From the NCBI RefSeq assembly GCF_020405205.1, contig NZ_CP084469.1:1426001-1490000 (forward strand): a stretch of DNA of 64,000 nt. Direction: 5' to 3'. The stretch comes from Natrinema salinisoli. Its GTDB lineage: Archaea; Halobacteriota; Halobacteria; Halobacteriales; Natrialbaceae. The notes under the pieces were generated by a model. That model was not told the origin of the DNA and made no database searches. It saw nothing but the letters and a program-made list of their open reading frames with translations. Below are positions 33,565-41,603 of this stretch, in pieces; the first letter of the stretch is position 1, and every line of letters begins with the position of its first letter. The translations under genes were made by a program, and so were the position numbers.

Positions 33565-35153
33565 TAGTTGAACACCTCCGTCAGGAACGGATCGAGCAGG
33601 TCGGCGAACGTCCCACCGGCGAAGCCGAGCGCGATGGAGCCGAGCGCGGCGACGACGACGATCGCGACCATGCCGACGGAGACCGCGTCGTGGGTATTCG
33701 CCCCGCGGATGGCAGCGGCGGCCTCCGTATCGTCGACGGTGCGTTCGCCGGACTCATCGTCATCAGTGTCGCCGCCGTCGGTCGCGACCGATCCGGGTGC
33801 GTGAGGCGAATCGACCACGGCCGGCGGGGTGAAGTACATCTTCTCGAGCAGGCGGGCGGCGTAGGCGAGGGTGAGCATGGTACTGAGGAAGATCACGGCG
33901 GCGACGGGCCAGAGCTGGGATTCGACGGCACCGAGGGCGATGTACCATTTGCCGACGAAGCCGACGCCCGGCGGGACGCCGACCAGCGAGAACAGGAGGA
34001 CGGCCATCGAACCGGCGACGAACGGCCGCTCTTTCGCGAGGCCGGCGTACTCGTCGACGGTGCGTGCGCCGTAGCTCGCTGCGACGAGTGCGACCCCGAG
34101 GAAGAGGCCGGCTTTCAGGAGCCCGTGCCCGACGAGGTGGATCGCGGCCCCGATAAACGCCGTCTCGGAGCTACCGGCGATGACGACTCCGTAGGCGGCG
34201 ATGACCAGGCCGAACTGCGAGACCGACGAGTAGGCCAGCATCCGTTTGACTTCGGTCTGGATCACGGCGAGCGCAGTGCCCGCGAGGACGCTCACGCAGC
34301 CGACGGTGAGGACGATCGCGGCCGCGTTCGGCATGGCGGCGAGGTAGTCGACCTCGAAGACGGTGACGATCAGCCGGCCGAACGCGTACGCGGAGGCCGT
34401 CGAGACCAGCGCCGCGATCAGCGGCGTCACGCCGTCGGGGGCCTGCTGGTAGGCGCTGGGCTGCCAGGTGTGCAGCGGCCACTGGGCGACCTTGACGGCG
34501 AAGCCGACGACGATGAAGCCGAACCCGGTCCGAACTAACGTGGTATTCGCGTCTGGAATCGCCGTCGCGAGTTCGACCATGTTGAGCGTCCCCGTCGCCA
34601 TGAAGACGAACGCGACGCCGATCAGGTACATCGACGCGGCGACGGTTCCCAGGATCAGGTACTTCAGGGACGCGACCGCCGCTTCGGGACCGTCGCCGCT
34701 CGCGACGAGCGCGTAGGTCGCGATGCTCGTGATCTCGAGGAAGACGAACAGGTTGAACACGTCGCCGGTCAGCGAGATGCCGAGCAAGCCGCCGACCAGC
34801 AGGAGGTAGGCGGTGTAGAACGTGTTCCCGCGGGGACCGCCGCGTCGGGTGTACGCGAGGACACCGGTTGCGACGGCCGTAATGAGCAGGACGATCAGCA
34901 TCGAGAACTCGTCAGCGACGAGCTGGATTCCGAACTCGGGGGAGTAGCCGCCGAGCTTGTGGGTTTCCTTCCCGCCGGTGTAGACGACGGTCGCGAGATA
35001 GCCGGCCGCGCCGAACAGGCCGAGCGTCGTGAGTCCGGCGACGGGCCAGCCCGTTCGGTCGAACCGGAGGCCCAGCGCGATCGGGAGCGTCGCGGCGAGG
35101 ATCGGGGCGACGATCAGCAATGGGAGGATCAGATCGACGTTACTCATCGGCAC
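33564..35153 (-). CDS. mnhD: Mrp antiporter MnhD-like subunit 1
   Basis: A 529-residue NuoM/N-type subunit with about 14 helices and the D-type motifs FVFLEITSIATYALVA near 135, QWPLHTWQPSAYQQAPDG near 225, YSSVSQFGLVIAAYG near 310, HLVGHGLLKAGLF and SLVGVPPGVGFVGKWY near 395. A short acidic cytosolic insertion lies near 460-480. It is the closest of the three to canonical MnhD and follows mnhC, whose 3' end it overlaps by 14 nt. Part of the antiporter's ion channel core. Confidence 0.92.
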   Translation of the reverse strand: MPMSNVDLILPLLIVAPILAATLPIALGLRFDRTGWPVAGLTTLGLFGAAGYLATVVYTGGKETHKLGGYSPEFGIQLVADEFSMLIVLLITAVATGVLAYTRRGGPRGNTFYTAYLLLVGGLLGISLTGDVFNLFVFLEITSIATYALVASGDGPEAAVASLKYLILGTVAASMYLIGVAFVFMATGTLNMVELATAIPDANTTLVRTGFGFIVVGFAVKVAQWPLHTWQPSAYQQAPDGVTPLIAALVSTASAYAFGRLIVTVFEVDYLAAMPNAAAIVLTVGCVSVLAGTALAVIQTEVKRMLAYSSVSQFGLVIAAYGVVIAGSSETAFIGAAIHLVGHGLLKAGLFLGVALVAASYGARTVDEYAGLAKERPFVAGSMAVLLFSLVGVPPGVGFVGKWYIALGAVESQLWPVAAVIFLSTMLTLAYAARLLEKMYFTPPAVVDSPHAPGSVATDGGDTDDDESGERTVDDTEAAAAIRGANTHDAVSVGMVAIVVVAALGSIALGFAGGTFADLLDPFLTEVFN

Positions 35154-35517
35154 GCACCTCCCTGAGGGTGTCCTCGCGGAGCGTGCCGTACTCCGCGTAG
35201 ATGCGGATGATCAGCGCCAGCCCGACCGCGGTCAGTGCGATCCCGACGACGATGGCGGTCAGCACGATGACCTGTGGGAGTGGACTGGCGACCATGAGTT
35301 TTCCGGGGTCTTTCGTAGCGGGGACGATCGGTGCGGATGCACCCTCGACGTCGATGTAGGCCATCGAGACGAAAAACAGGAAGATGGCCGTCTGGAAGAG
35401 GTTGACGCCGATCAGCTTCTTGACGAGGTTCTCGCTGGCGATCACCATGTAGATCCCGATTCCCAGGATGACGAACATCAGCACGTACGTGTAGTGACTG
35501 AAGAGGTACTCAATCAT
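35140..35517 (-). CDS. mnhC: Mrp antiporter subunit C (MnhC)
   Basis: A 125-residue NuoK-like membrane protein with three helices: about 10-28 (YVLMFVILGIGIYMVIASENL), 34-55 (KKLIGVNLFQTAIFLFFVSMAY) and 75-105 (LPQVIVLTAIVVGIALTAVGLAL). GVNLFQTAIFLF is the family motif with the conserved helix-2 region. Length and order match MnhC. It overlaps mnhB upstream by 8 nt and the first mnhD downstream by 14 nt. Confidence 0.93.
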   Translation of the reverse strand: MIEYLFSHYTYVLMFVILGIGIYMVIASENLVKKLIGVNLFQTAIFLFFVSMAYIDVEGASAPIVPATKDPGKLMVASPLPQVIVLTAIVVGIALTAVGLALIIRIYAEYGTLREDTLREVRADE

Positions 35518-36028
35518 CGTCGCTCACCTCTCCCTCGGTCGGTTCGTCGTTCTCCTCGAGGCCGCCGGTCCCGCTCGGCCGATCCGGCGAGAAGCCCGCC
35601 GCCATCGTGAAGAAGAGACTGATGATGGTCCCCGTGACGATCAGCGAAATACCGCCGATCTCGACTGCCTCGAGCCCCCACTTGGGTTTCTGGCCGAAGA
35701 CCTCGTAGAGCCGGTAGAACTCGAGGAAGTCCCCGCCGAGGGCGACCATCGCGAGGCCGACCGCGCCGAAGATGACGACGCCGCCGGTGATGATCCCGAC
35801 GAGGAAGGTGTTGCGAAGCCACTGTCGGGTCGGTTCGATCCCGAAGGCGAAGGCGAGCATCAGCACCGTCACGCCGACGATAGTGCCGCCCTGGAAGCCG
35901 CCTCCGGGGGCGTCGCCCCCGTGGAAGGTCATGAACAGCCCGTAGGTGAGCGTAAACGGTGCGATGATCTTGACCGCGGTCATGATCACCTGACTCTCGG
36001 TGTACGTGTCGTCGATGGAGCCGGACAT
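35510..36028 (-). CDS. mnhB: Mrp antiporter subunit B (MnhB)
   Basis: A 172-residue MnhB-type subunit with four helices and the signature FTLTYGLFMTFHGGDAPGGGFQGG near 27-50, the glycine-rich loop of the family. It ends in an acidic hydrophilic tail. In many haloarchaea the MrpB domain is a separate protein, as here, while the MrpA C-terminal domain (DUF4040) is encoded just upstream. Its ATG overlaps that gene's stop by one base (36028). Confidence 0.92.
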   Translation of the reverse strand: MSGSIDDTYTESQVIMTAVKIIAPFTLTYGLFMTFHGGDAPGGGFQGGTIVGVTVLMLAFAFGIEPTRQWLRNTFLVGIITGGVVIFGAVGLAMVALGGDFLEFYRLYEVFGQKPKWGLEAVEIGGISLIVTGTIISLFFTMAAGFSPDRPSGTGGLEENDEPTEGEVSDDD

Positions 36029-36567
36029 TAGGCGAACACCTCGCGTTTCAGGACGAGCAGGGTCGAGACGCCGGCGGCGAAGACGACGACCGCCTCGCCG
36101 AAGGTGTCGAACCCACGGTAGGCGGCGAGGACGGACGTGACTGCGTTCTGTACCTTCGTGTCGTTATACGTGTTCTGGATGTAGTACTGGGTTACGTCGC
36201 CGTTATCCCAGACCGGCGCATCCGTGACACCGACCTCGTACATCTCGGGCAGAACTGCGACGCAGAGCAGGACCACGAACGCGCCGACGACGGCGACCGC
36301 CGGCAGGTGGATCCGCTCTCTGAGCCGGTCGGTCGTGGGCCGGGTCGTGCGTGCGATCGTCAGCAACAGCAAGAGCGTGGTCACGCCGGCTCCGATCGCG
36401 GCCTCGGTCATCGCCACGTCGGGAGCCAGCAAGAAGGTGTAGAGAATCGCCATTCCGAGGCTGTACGCCCCGAAGACGATGATTACCGACAGGACGTCGC
36501 GAAACAGCGCCGTCGCGACGGCGGTCGCGAGGATGAACACCGCGAGGGAGTAGGCGAACAGACTCAT
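36028..36567 (-). CDS. DUF4040 subunit (stand-alone C-terminal part of MrpA)
   Basis: A 179-residue membrane protein with about five helices. The DUF4040 motif is FGAYSLGMAILYTFLLAPDVAMTEAAIGAG near 33-62, where the Asp/Glu-Ala pattern is conserved in MrpA/NuoJ-like segments. It then resembles the MrpA C-terminal/MrpB N-terminal region: AYRGFDTFGEAVVVFAAG near 150. Full-length MrpA is usually near 800 residues; here this C-terminal portion stands alone, and the extra MnhD-like subunits probably supply the rest. It overlaps mnhG upstream by 4 nt. Confidence 0.88.
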   Translation of the reverse strand: MSLFAYSLAVFILATAVATALFRDVLSVIIVFGAYSLGMAILYTFLLAPDVAMTEAAIGAGVTTLLLLLTIARTTRPTTDRLRERIHLPAVAVVGAFVVLLCVAVLPEMYEVGVTDAPVWDNGDVTQYYIQNTYNDTKVQNAVTSVLAAYRGFDTFGEAVVVFAAGVSTLLVLKREVFA

Positions 36568-36929
36568 GTCGTCTCACCGTCCGTTTCCGCGGGGCCGTCG
36601 GTTTCGTCCGCGTCCGTCCCCTCGTCGGCGAGGAGCGGTTCGACGCCCGTCTCCGCCGCGGACCGGGCGATCGCGTGGGCCGCCGTCGGGTTCGTGATGA
36701 ACACGAAAAACAACAACAGGACGGTGTAGACCGCCGCCTGTTCCCAGCCGAAGGCCAGGGCGACGCCGGCGAGTGCGAAGCCCGCACCGAGCGTGTCCGT
36801 CTGCGAGGCGGTGTGCGCACGGGCGTAGATGTCCGGAAGGCGGATGACGCCGATCGTCGAGACGAGCGTGAAGAACACGCCCAGTCCCAGCAGGACCGCG
36901 ATCAGCCAGAACCGGATCGTCTCGATCAC
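36564..36929 (-). CDS. mnhG: Mrp antiporter subunit G (MnhG)
   Basis: A 121-residue MnhG protein with three helices and the signature VSTIGVIRLPDIYARAHTASQTDTLG near 23-48. The C-terminal 35 residues form an acidic tail. The GTG at 36929 (protein V/M-IETIRFWL) overlaps the mnhF stop in a GTGA arrangement, which fixes the start; the longer open frame upstream is a shadow of mnhF. MnhG is a small accessory subunit of the antiporter. Confidence 0.92.
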   Translation of the reverse strand: MIETIRFWLIAVLLGLGVFFTLVSTIGVIRLPDIYARAHTASQTDTLGAGFALAGVALAFGWEQAAVYTVLLLFFVFITNPTAAHAIARSAAETGVEPLLADEGTDADETDGPAETDGETT

Positions 36930-37204
36930 AGCACACCACCCCGCTCGACGGTGAACTTCGAGATGGCGATCGACATCAGGAAGTTGAGCAGGGCGTAGAT
37001 CAACGCGACGTCGAGGAACCACGCCTGATCGAGCCCCGCCGCGAGCAGCGCGAGGATGACCACTGTGTTCGTTCCGAGAACGTTTACGGCCAGCAGCCGA
37101 TCCTGCGTCGTCGGGCCGACGACGGCCCGATAAAACACTGCGATCGCCAGAACGACGAACAATGCGGCCGCGACGAGGAAGACGTCCTCGAGCGACGCCG
37201 GCAT
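36926..37204 (-). CDS. mnhF: Mrp antiporter subunit F (MnhF)
   Basis: A 92-residue protein with three helices and the motif RAVVGPTTQDRLLAVNVLGTN near 26-46, the (GP-T--DR) signature of MnhF/PhaF. It has a typical length. The ATG at 37204 overlaps the mnhE stop (TGATG arrangement); a GTG one codon earlier is possible. A small accessory subunit needed for Mrp complex assembly. Confidence 0.92.
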   Translation of the reverse strand: MPASLEDVFLVAAALFVVLAIAVFYRAVVGPTTQDRLLAVNVLGTNTVVILALLAAGLDQAWFLDVALIYALLNFLMSIAISKFTVERGGVL

Positions 37205-38238
37205 CACAGCTCGTCACCCCCGACGATTTCCGCATCGTCGCGCTCGCGCGGCGAGGGAATCGCCGCCGAATCGCGGCCGTAGAAGACGTACCGGATGCCG
37301 CGCTCGAGGCCGCCGTCGAAGAGGTCCTCCTGGGCGGCGGGAATCAGCGTGTGGACGAGCAGTTGCTGGTTGTTCGCCCGCACGGTCAGCGTCCCCGGCG
37401 TGAGGGTGATGCTGTTGGCCAGCGCGGTCAGCGGCAGTCCGCTTCGGACCCGAGAGTTGACCCGCGTCAGCGTGGGCTCGATCGGCATCGACGGCCGGAG
37501 GATCACGGCCGATACCGCGATGTTGGCCTTGAGGATTTCCCAGAGCAGGTACGGTACGTAAATGGCGAACCGAACGATTCGGAGCGGCGACTGGACGCGA
37601 TCAAGGGGCACGGTAAACGTCACCCGTGCGAGCGAGACGGCGACGATACCGGCGACCGCCGCCCCCGTGACCAGATCGAACCAGTAGGTGGGGTCGCCGA
37701 GTAGGAGATAGAAGCCGTAAGAAATCAGGAAGGCCGCGAACAGGCGGTCGAAGTCCTCGGTCCCGCCGGCGAGTCGTCCGCGCCGAGCCGATCGCTCGAC
37801 CGGGGCTTCGTCGTAGGCCAGCCCGATGCGCTCGAGTTCGCGCTCGAGGGGCTGGAGCATCTGTGCGGTGACGCCGGGCTGGTACTCCGGATCGAGGATG
37901 ACCCGGTCGATCCCGTGTTCGTCGGCGTAAGCGTCGAAGATTTCGGCGTAGTCCCGGGGACCGAAGAGGTACTCGTCCGCGCCGAGTCTGGCCGTTTCGA
38001 TCGTCACGTCGGCCCCACCCGCGTCTTCCTCGACCCAGTTTCGCGCTCGCGAAAGCAGTCCGTCGGCGTCCTCGTCGTACTGGTCGCTCTCGGGGACGTC
38101 CGCGTCGTACGGCATCGCGACGACGAGGTGGCATTCGAGCGAGTCGGCCCCCTCGAGCCCCGATCGGACGGCGTATCCGACCGTTTGCCGGACGGTCACC
38201 GTGTCCGACAGCGGGACGAGCAGGCGTTCAACCGCCAC
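37204..38238 (-). CDS. mnhE: UspA-MnhE fusion, first gene of the Mrp operon
   Basis: A 344-residue protein in two parts. Residues 1-150 are a Usp-like domain (MAVERLLVPLSDTVTVRQTV, AYADEHGIDRVILDPEYQPG); residues about 165-330 are MnhE, with helices FAAFLISYGFYLLLG and LLWEILKANIAVSAVIL, then LTALANSITLTPGTLTV, the family signature. The cytosolic Usp domain could sense nucleotides or stress for the antiporter (inference). The GTG at 38238 has a good ribosome site, GGAGGGAG on the minus strand (38244-38251), 5 nt upstream. This gene leads the nine-gene operon running to 29795. Confidence 0.9.
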   Translation of the reverse strand: MAVERLLVPLSDTVTVRQTVGYAVRSGLEGADSLECHLVVAMPYDADVPESDQYDEDADGLLSRARNWVEEDAGGADVTIETARLGADEYLFGPRDYAEIFDAYADEHGIDRVILDPEYQPGVTAQMLQPLERELERIGLAYDEAPVERSARRGRLAGGTEDFDRLFAAFLISYGFYLLLGDPTYWFDLVTGAAVAGIVAVSLARVTFTVPLDRVQSPLRIVRFAIYVPYLLWEILKANIAVSAVILRPSMPIEPTLTRVNSRVRSGLPLTALANSITLTPGTLTVRANNQQLLVHTLIPAAQEDLFDGGLERGIRYVFYGRDSAAIPSPRERDDAEIVGGDEL

Positions 38239-38243
38239 GGCGT

Positions 38244-38251
38244 CTCCCTCC
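38244..38251 (-). promoter_or_regulatory. Shine-Dalgarno site of the Mrp operon
   Basis: GGAGGGAG on the minus strand, 5 nt before the GTG start of the UspA-MnhE gene. Strong SD sites are rare among the first genes of transcripts in this window, most of which look leaderless, so this mRNA probably has a true 5' leader. Confidence 0.55.
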
Positions 38252-38478
38252 GGGTGACCGTCGTTGGATACTCATGGCTCTCGTTGGTATCCGAATCAAG
38301 CGGTAGCCGTAGGAAAACGATTTCGTTATTCGCCAGCAGCAACTCGATCCGCGGATTCTCGCGACCCGCTCGTCGCAGTCGGATCGGAACGACACCACCG
38401 GAGGGAGTGAAACCCGCAGACCCTGCTGGCCGATCGGTAGTTTTACAAACACAGTTTCAGTAGGGAAAGCTGATTTGC

Positions 38479-38664
38479 ATGACGACGACTGAAACCGTTC
38501 ACGATCGAATCGGGACCGCACGCGACGAACTATCGACCGGTCAGCTGCTGGCCGTTTTCGCGTTCGTCGCGGCGGCGACGTTCGCGCTGCTCTTCCTCCA
38601 GGACCCCCTAGCTCACGACTCGATGCACAACTTCCGGCACGCGGCCGGTGTCATCTGTCACTGA
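38479..38664 (+). CDS. cbtB: CbtB-type putative cobalt transporter subunit
   Basis: A 61-residue single-span protein: helix about 22-42 (LLAVFAFVAAATFALLFLQ) followed by the metal-binding end HDSMHNFRHAAGVICH, whose His/Cys residues are the CbtB hallmark. CbtA/CbtB proteins are predicted cobalt transporters associated with cobalamin genes. Its stop overlaps cbtA by one base. A TTTTAC-type AT-rich box lies about 40 nt upstream. No cobalamin biosynthesis genes are in the window. Confidence 0.9.
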   Translation: MTTTETVHDRIGTARDELSTGQLLAVFAFVAAATFALLFLQDPLAHDSMHNFRHAAGVICH

Positions 38665-39449
38665 TGCTGGTCGACTACCTCGAGCGGGGCGTGCTCGCCG
38701 GTGCGATCGCGGGAATCGCGTACGGCGTCTATATGGCGATCGTCGCGAACCCGCTGATCGGCTACATGGAGGGGCTCGCCGAGGGCGGTGAACACGGCGA
38801 CCACTCCCACGAAAGCGGATCCCACACTCACGGAGCCGGTGAGCACACCCACGAGGCCGCCGAACACGCTCACGCGGTCAGTGAGGCGACGACCGCCGTC
38901 GTGAGCGTCGGCAGCGGCGTCCTCTGGGGGATCCTGCTCGGAGGCGTCTTCGCACTGGCGTTCTACTTCCTCGAGCCGGCGCTGCCCGGCCGCGGGCGGC
39001 TGAAGACCTACGTGCTGGCCGGCGCAGGGTTGCTCACCGTTTCGATCGCGCCGTGGCTGGTGCTTCCGCCGGCGACGCCGGGTGCCGAACTGGCGTTCGA
39101 TCCCACGGTCCGGAGCGCGATCTACGCGGGAATGATGGTCGTCGGCGCAGCCGCGGCCGCAGCGTCGATCTACGGGTACAGACGTGGTTCGACCAGAAGC
39201 GACCTGCTCGGGGTAGTCACAGCGGCAGTCCCGATCGTTTCGCTCGTCGCGATCACCGCAGTTGCGGCGCCGACGGTCGTCGAATCCGGTTCGACGCCGA
39301 CCGCCCTCGTGACCGCGTTCCGCGGCCTGACCGCGCTCAGTCAGGCCGCACTCTGGACGCTCGTCGCCGGCTCGTTCGGCTGGCTCCAGGCTCGAGCCGG
39401 CGTGCGGTCGGCGACCGACCGACGCGAAGATCTGCTGACCAGTCCATGA
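38664..39449 (+). CDS. cbtA: CbtA-type putative cobalt transporter
   Basis: A 261-residue protein with about six helices. The start LERGVLAGAIAGIAYGVYMAIVANPLIGYMEGL is typical of CbtA. Residues 40-72 form a His-rich extramembrane loop (HGDHSHES, HTHGAGEHTHEAAEHAH) suited to Co2+/Ni2+/Zn2+ capture. It overlaps cbtB upstream by one base and the ferredoxin-like gene downstream in ATGA. Co2+ is expected from the family; specificity is not shown by sequence. Confidence 0.88.
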   Translation: MLVDYLERGVLAGAIAGIAYGVYMAIVANPLIGYMEGLAEGGEHGDHSHESGSHTHGAGEHTHEAAEHAHAVSEATTAVVSVGSGVLWGILLGGVFALAFYFLEPALPGRGRLKTYVLAGAGLLTVSIAPWLVLPPATPGAELAFDPTVRSAIYAGMMVVGAAAAAASIYGYRRGSTRSDLLGVVTAAVPIVSLVAITAVAAPTVVESGSTPTALVTAFRGLTALSQAALWTLVAGSFGWLQARAGVRSATDRREDLLTSP

Positions 39450-39778
39450 AGGATCGAACCGAAGAACACCGCGAGCGCCTCGACGCACACGTCTTCGTCT
39501 GTACCAACGACCGCGATTCGGAATACGCGAGCTGCGGTGCGGTCGGTGCCGAGGAGACGGTCACGGCGGTCAAAGACTGGCTGCGAGAACGCGACGCGTT
39601 CTGGACGGCGGTCTCCGTCAGCGAAACCTCGTGTCTCGGGCTGTGCAGCGAGGGCGGTACCGCGATCTCGATTCAGCCGCGAAACACCTGGTACTCGGAC
39701 GTAACTCCCGAAACCGTTCCCGAGTTACTCGAGTCCGAGTTCGGCCCGAACGCGGAACGGATCGGCAACGGGGACTGA
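39446..39778 (+). CDS. Thioredoxin-like (2Fe-2S) ferredoxin
   Basis: A 110-residue protein with four cysteines in the order of thioredoxin-like [2Fe-2S] ferredoxins: VFVCTNDR, then ASCGAVG, then SETSCLGLCSEG. Such ferredoxins accompany CbtA/CbtB and cobalamin genes in haloarchaea. It could supply electrons for Co2+/cobalamin reduction (inference). The ATG at 39446 overlaps the cbtA stop by 4 nt, so the three genes form an operon. Confidence 0.85.
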   Translation: MKDRTEEHRERLDAHVFVCTNDRDSEYASCGAVGAEETVTAVKDWLRERDAFWTAVSVSETSCLGLCSEGGTAISIQPRNTWYSDVTPETVPELLESEFGPNAERIGNGD

Positions 39779-39845
39779 ATCAGCGACCGAGTCGAGGGCC
39801 ACACAACGGTTTTACCTGTGGTCTTCGATACCATACCCGTTACAG

Positions 39846-41528
39846 ATGCTCACGTGGCCGGAAGAGACGATATACGAGGGGATCGCGACGATCGCGAGGG
39901 ACCGACCCGACAGCCGGGCCGTCGTCTCCGACGAAACGGTGTGGAGCTACGGCGACTTGCTGGACGAGAGCCGTGCGCTCGCCCGCGGCCTCGCCGACCT
40001 CGGCGTCTCGGACGGCGACGTCGTCGCGGTCTGGCTCGGCAACCGCCCCGAGTGGATCGCTTGCCAGCTCGCGACCTCGTATCTGGGCGCAGCGATGGTC
40101 GCGGTCAACACGCGCTATCGGACCCACGAACTCGAGTACATGCTCGCGGATTCGGGCGCGAGCGTTCTCGTCACCGAAAGAGCGCTGCTCGATCGCGACT
40201 ACCACGAGATGCTCGGGACGGCCGTTCCCGAACTCGAGGAACAGTCGCCCGACGAGTTCGATCCCGACTCGGTCCCGGGGCTCGAGGCGGTCGTGAGTCT
40301 CGAGCCGTCACCGGACCTGCCGGCGCTTCGCGGCTACGACGACGTGCTCGAGGCGGGGCGGTCACTGGACCGAGACGGCTTCGAGCCGGCGACCGACCCA
40401 GACGCGCCGGCGGCGATCTTCTACACGAGCGGCACCACGAGCGATCCGAAGGGGTGTCTCCAGTCGAGTCGATCGCTACTGAACCACTCCGCCCACGTCG
40501 CGGAGTACCTCGGCGTAACCGAAGCCGACGTCGGCGTCGCGACGCTCCCGTTCTGTGGCATCTGGGGGTACAACACGCTTTTCAGCGTCCTCGCGACGGG
40601 CGGAACGCTCGTCGCCCAGACCTACTTCGATCCCGGCGAGACGATCCGGCTGGTCGACGCACACGACGCCACCTACCTCACGGGACTCGGCGTGATGTTC
40701 GAACGGATGCTCGAGCACGACGTCTTCGAACCCTCGCGAGTCGAAACCGTCGACACGGGCGTCGTCGGCTTCATCAGCAAGGGGTTCGACGATGACCTGT
40801 TCGATCGGATCGAGTCGACGTTCGGCTTCCCGGTGGTCCAGCCCTACGGCCTCTCGGAGGCAAACAGCCAGATCTTCGTCGGCGAGCCGTCGGACCCGGC
40901 CGAGCGACGAAAGCGGGTCGGCGGGCCGCCGATCCACCCGGCTATCGACGCGAAAATCGTCGATCCCGAGACCCGCGAGGAACTTCCAGTTGGTGAGGAA
41001 GGGGAACTCGCGATTCGAGGGTATCTCCTCGCGGACGGCTACCTCGGAAAGCCCGAGGCGACCGCCGAGGCGTTCGACGAGGACGTCCCCGGGAGCGGAG
41101 CGACCGGGGAGCCGGAAGACTCGTCTTCCGGACGGTGGTTCTACACCGGTGATCTCGCGGAGATCGACGCCGACGGGTACGTCTACTATCGCTCGCGGCT
41201 CGACGACGCGCTCCGGGTTCGCGGCTTTCTGGTCGCGCCGCGGGAGATCCAGACCGCGATCGAGGACCATCCCGGCGTGCGATCGTGCGAGGTCGTCGGC
41301 GCACCGCATCCGCGCCACGGCGAGGTACCGGTCGCGTTCGTCGTCTCCGACGCCGGGGACGTGACGGCCGAGGGGATCGAGCGCTTCCTCGAGCCGCGCG
41401 TCGCGGATTACAAAGTTCCCGAGGCGGTCGAGTTCGTCGACGCGTTCCCGACGACGGAGGGACCGAACGGGGAGAAGGTCCAGAAGACGGCGCTCCGAGA
41501 GCGAGTCCGGGATCGATTCGAACCGTAG
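39846..41528 (+). CDS. Acyl-CoA synthetase (class I adenylate-forming enzyme)
   Basis: A 560-residue AMP-binding enzyme with the P-loop-like motif FYTSGTTSDPKGC near 192-204, QPYGLSEANSQIF (A5-like) near 335, GELAIRG (A6-like), WFYTGDLAEIDADGY (A7) near 435 and YRSRLDDALRVRGF (A8); the A10 Lys is in NGEKVQKTAL. The set indicates ATP-dependent CoA ligation of a carboxylic acid. It opens the catabolic block with an acyl-CoA dehydrogenase, MaoC and CoA-transferase downstream on the same strand. The acid is unknown; a short or branched acid fits the context. A TATA-like TTTACC is at 39811-39816. Confidence 0.9.
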   Translation: MLTWPEETIYEGIATIARDRPDSRAVVSDETVWSYGDLLDESRALARGLADLGVSDGDVVAVWLGNRPEWIACQLATSYLGAAMVAVNTRYRTHELEYMLADSGASVLVTERALLDRDYHEMLGTAVPELEEQSPDEFDPDSVPGLEAVVSLEPSPDLPALRGYDDVLEAGRSLDRDGFEPATDPDAPAAIFYTSGTTSDPKGCLQSSRSLLNHSAHVAEYLGVTEADVGVATLPFCGIWGYNTLFSVLATGGTLVAQTYFDPGETIRLVDAHDATYLTGLGVMFERMLEHDVFEPSRVETVDTGVVGFISKGFDDDLFDRIESTFGFPVVQPYGLSEANSQIFVGEPSDPAERRKRVGGPPIHPAIDAKIVDPETREELPVGEEGELAIRGYLLADGYLGKPEATAEAFDEDVPGSGATGEPEDSSSGRWFYTGDLAEIDADGYVYYRSRLDDALRVRGFLVAPREIQTAIEDHPGVRSCEVVGAPHPRHGEVPVAFVVSDAGDVTAEGIERFLEPRVADYKVPEAVEFVDAFPTTEGPNGEKVQKTALRERVRDRFEP

Positions 41529-41603
41529 CGAAGGGGTCCGCAGTTCCGGAAATCGACGGGTGACGACGCAACGTTTTTCTCCCGACTAGATGAGGATAAC
41601 CCG

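Noticed and set aside
36564-37235. 223-codon minus-strand frame around mnhG
   Set aside because: The first 100 residues are a shadow of mnhF; the GTGA overlap fixes the mnhG start at 36929.
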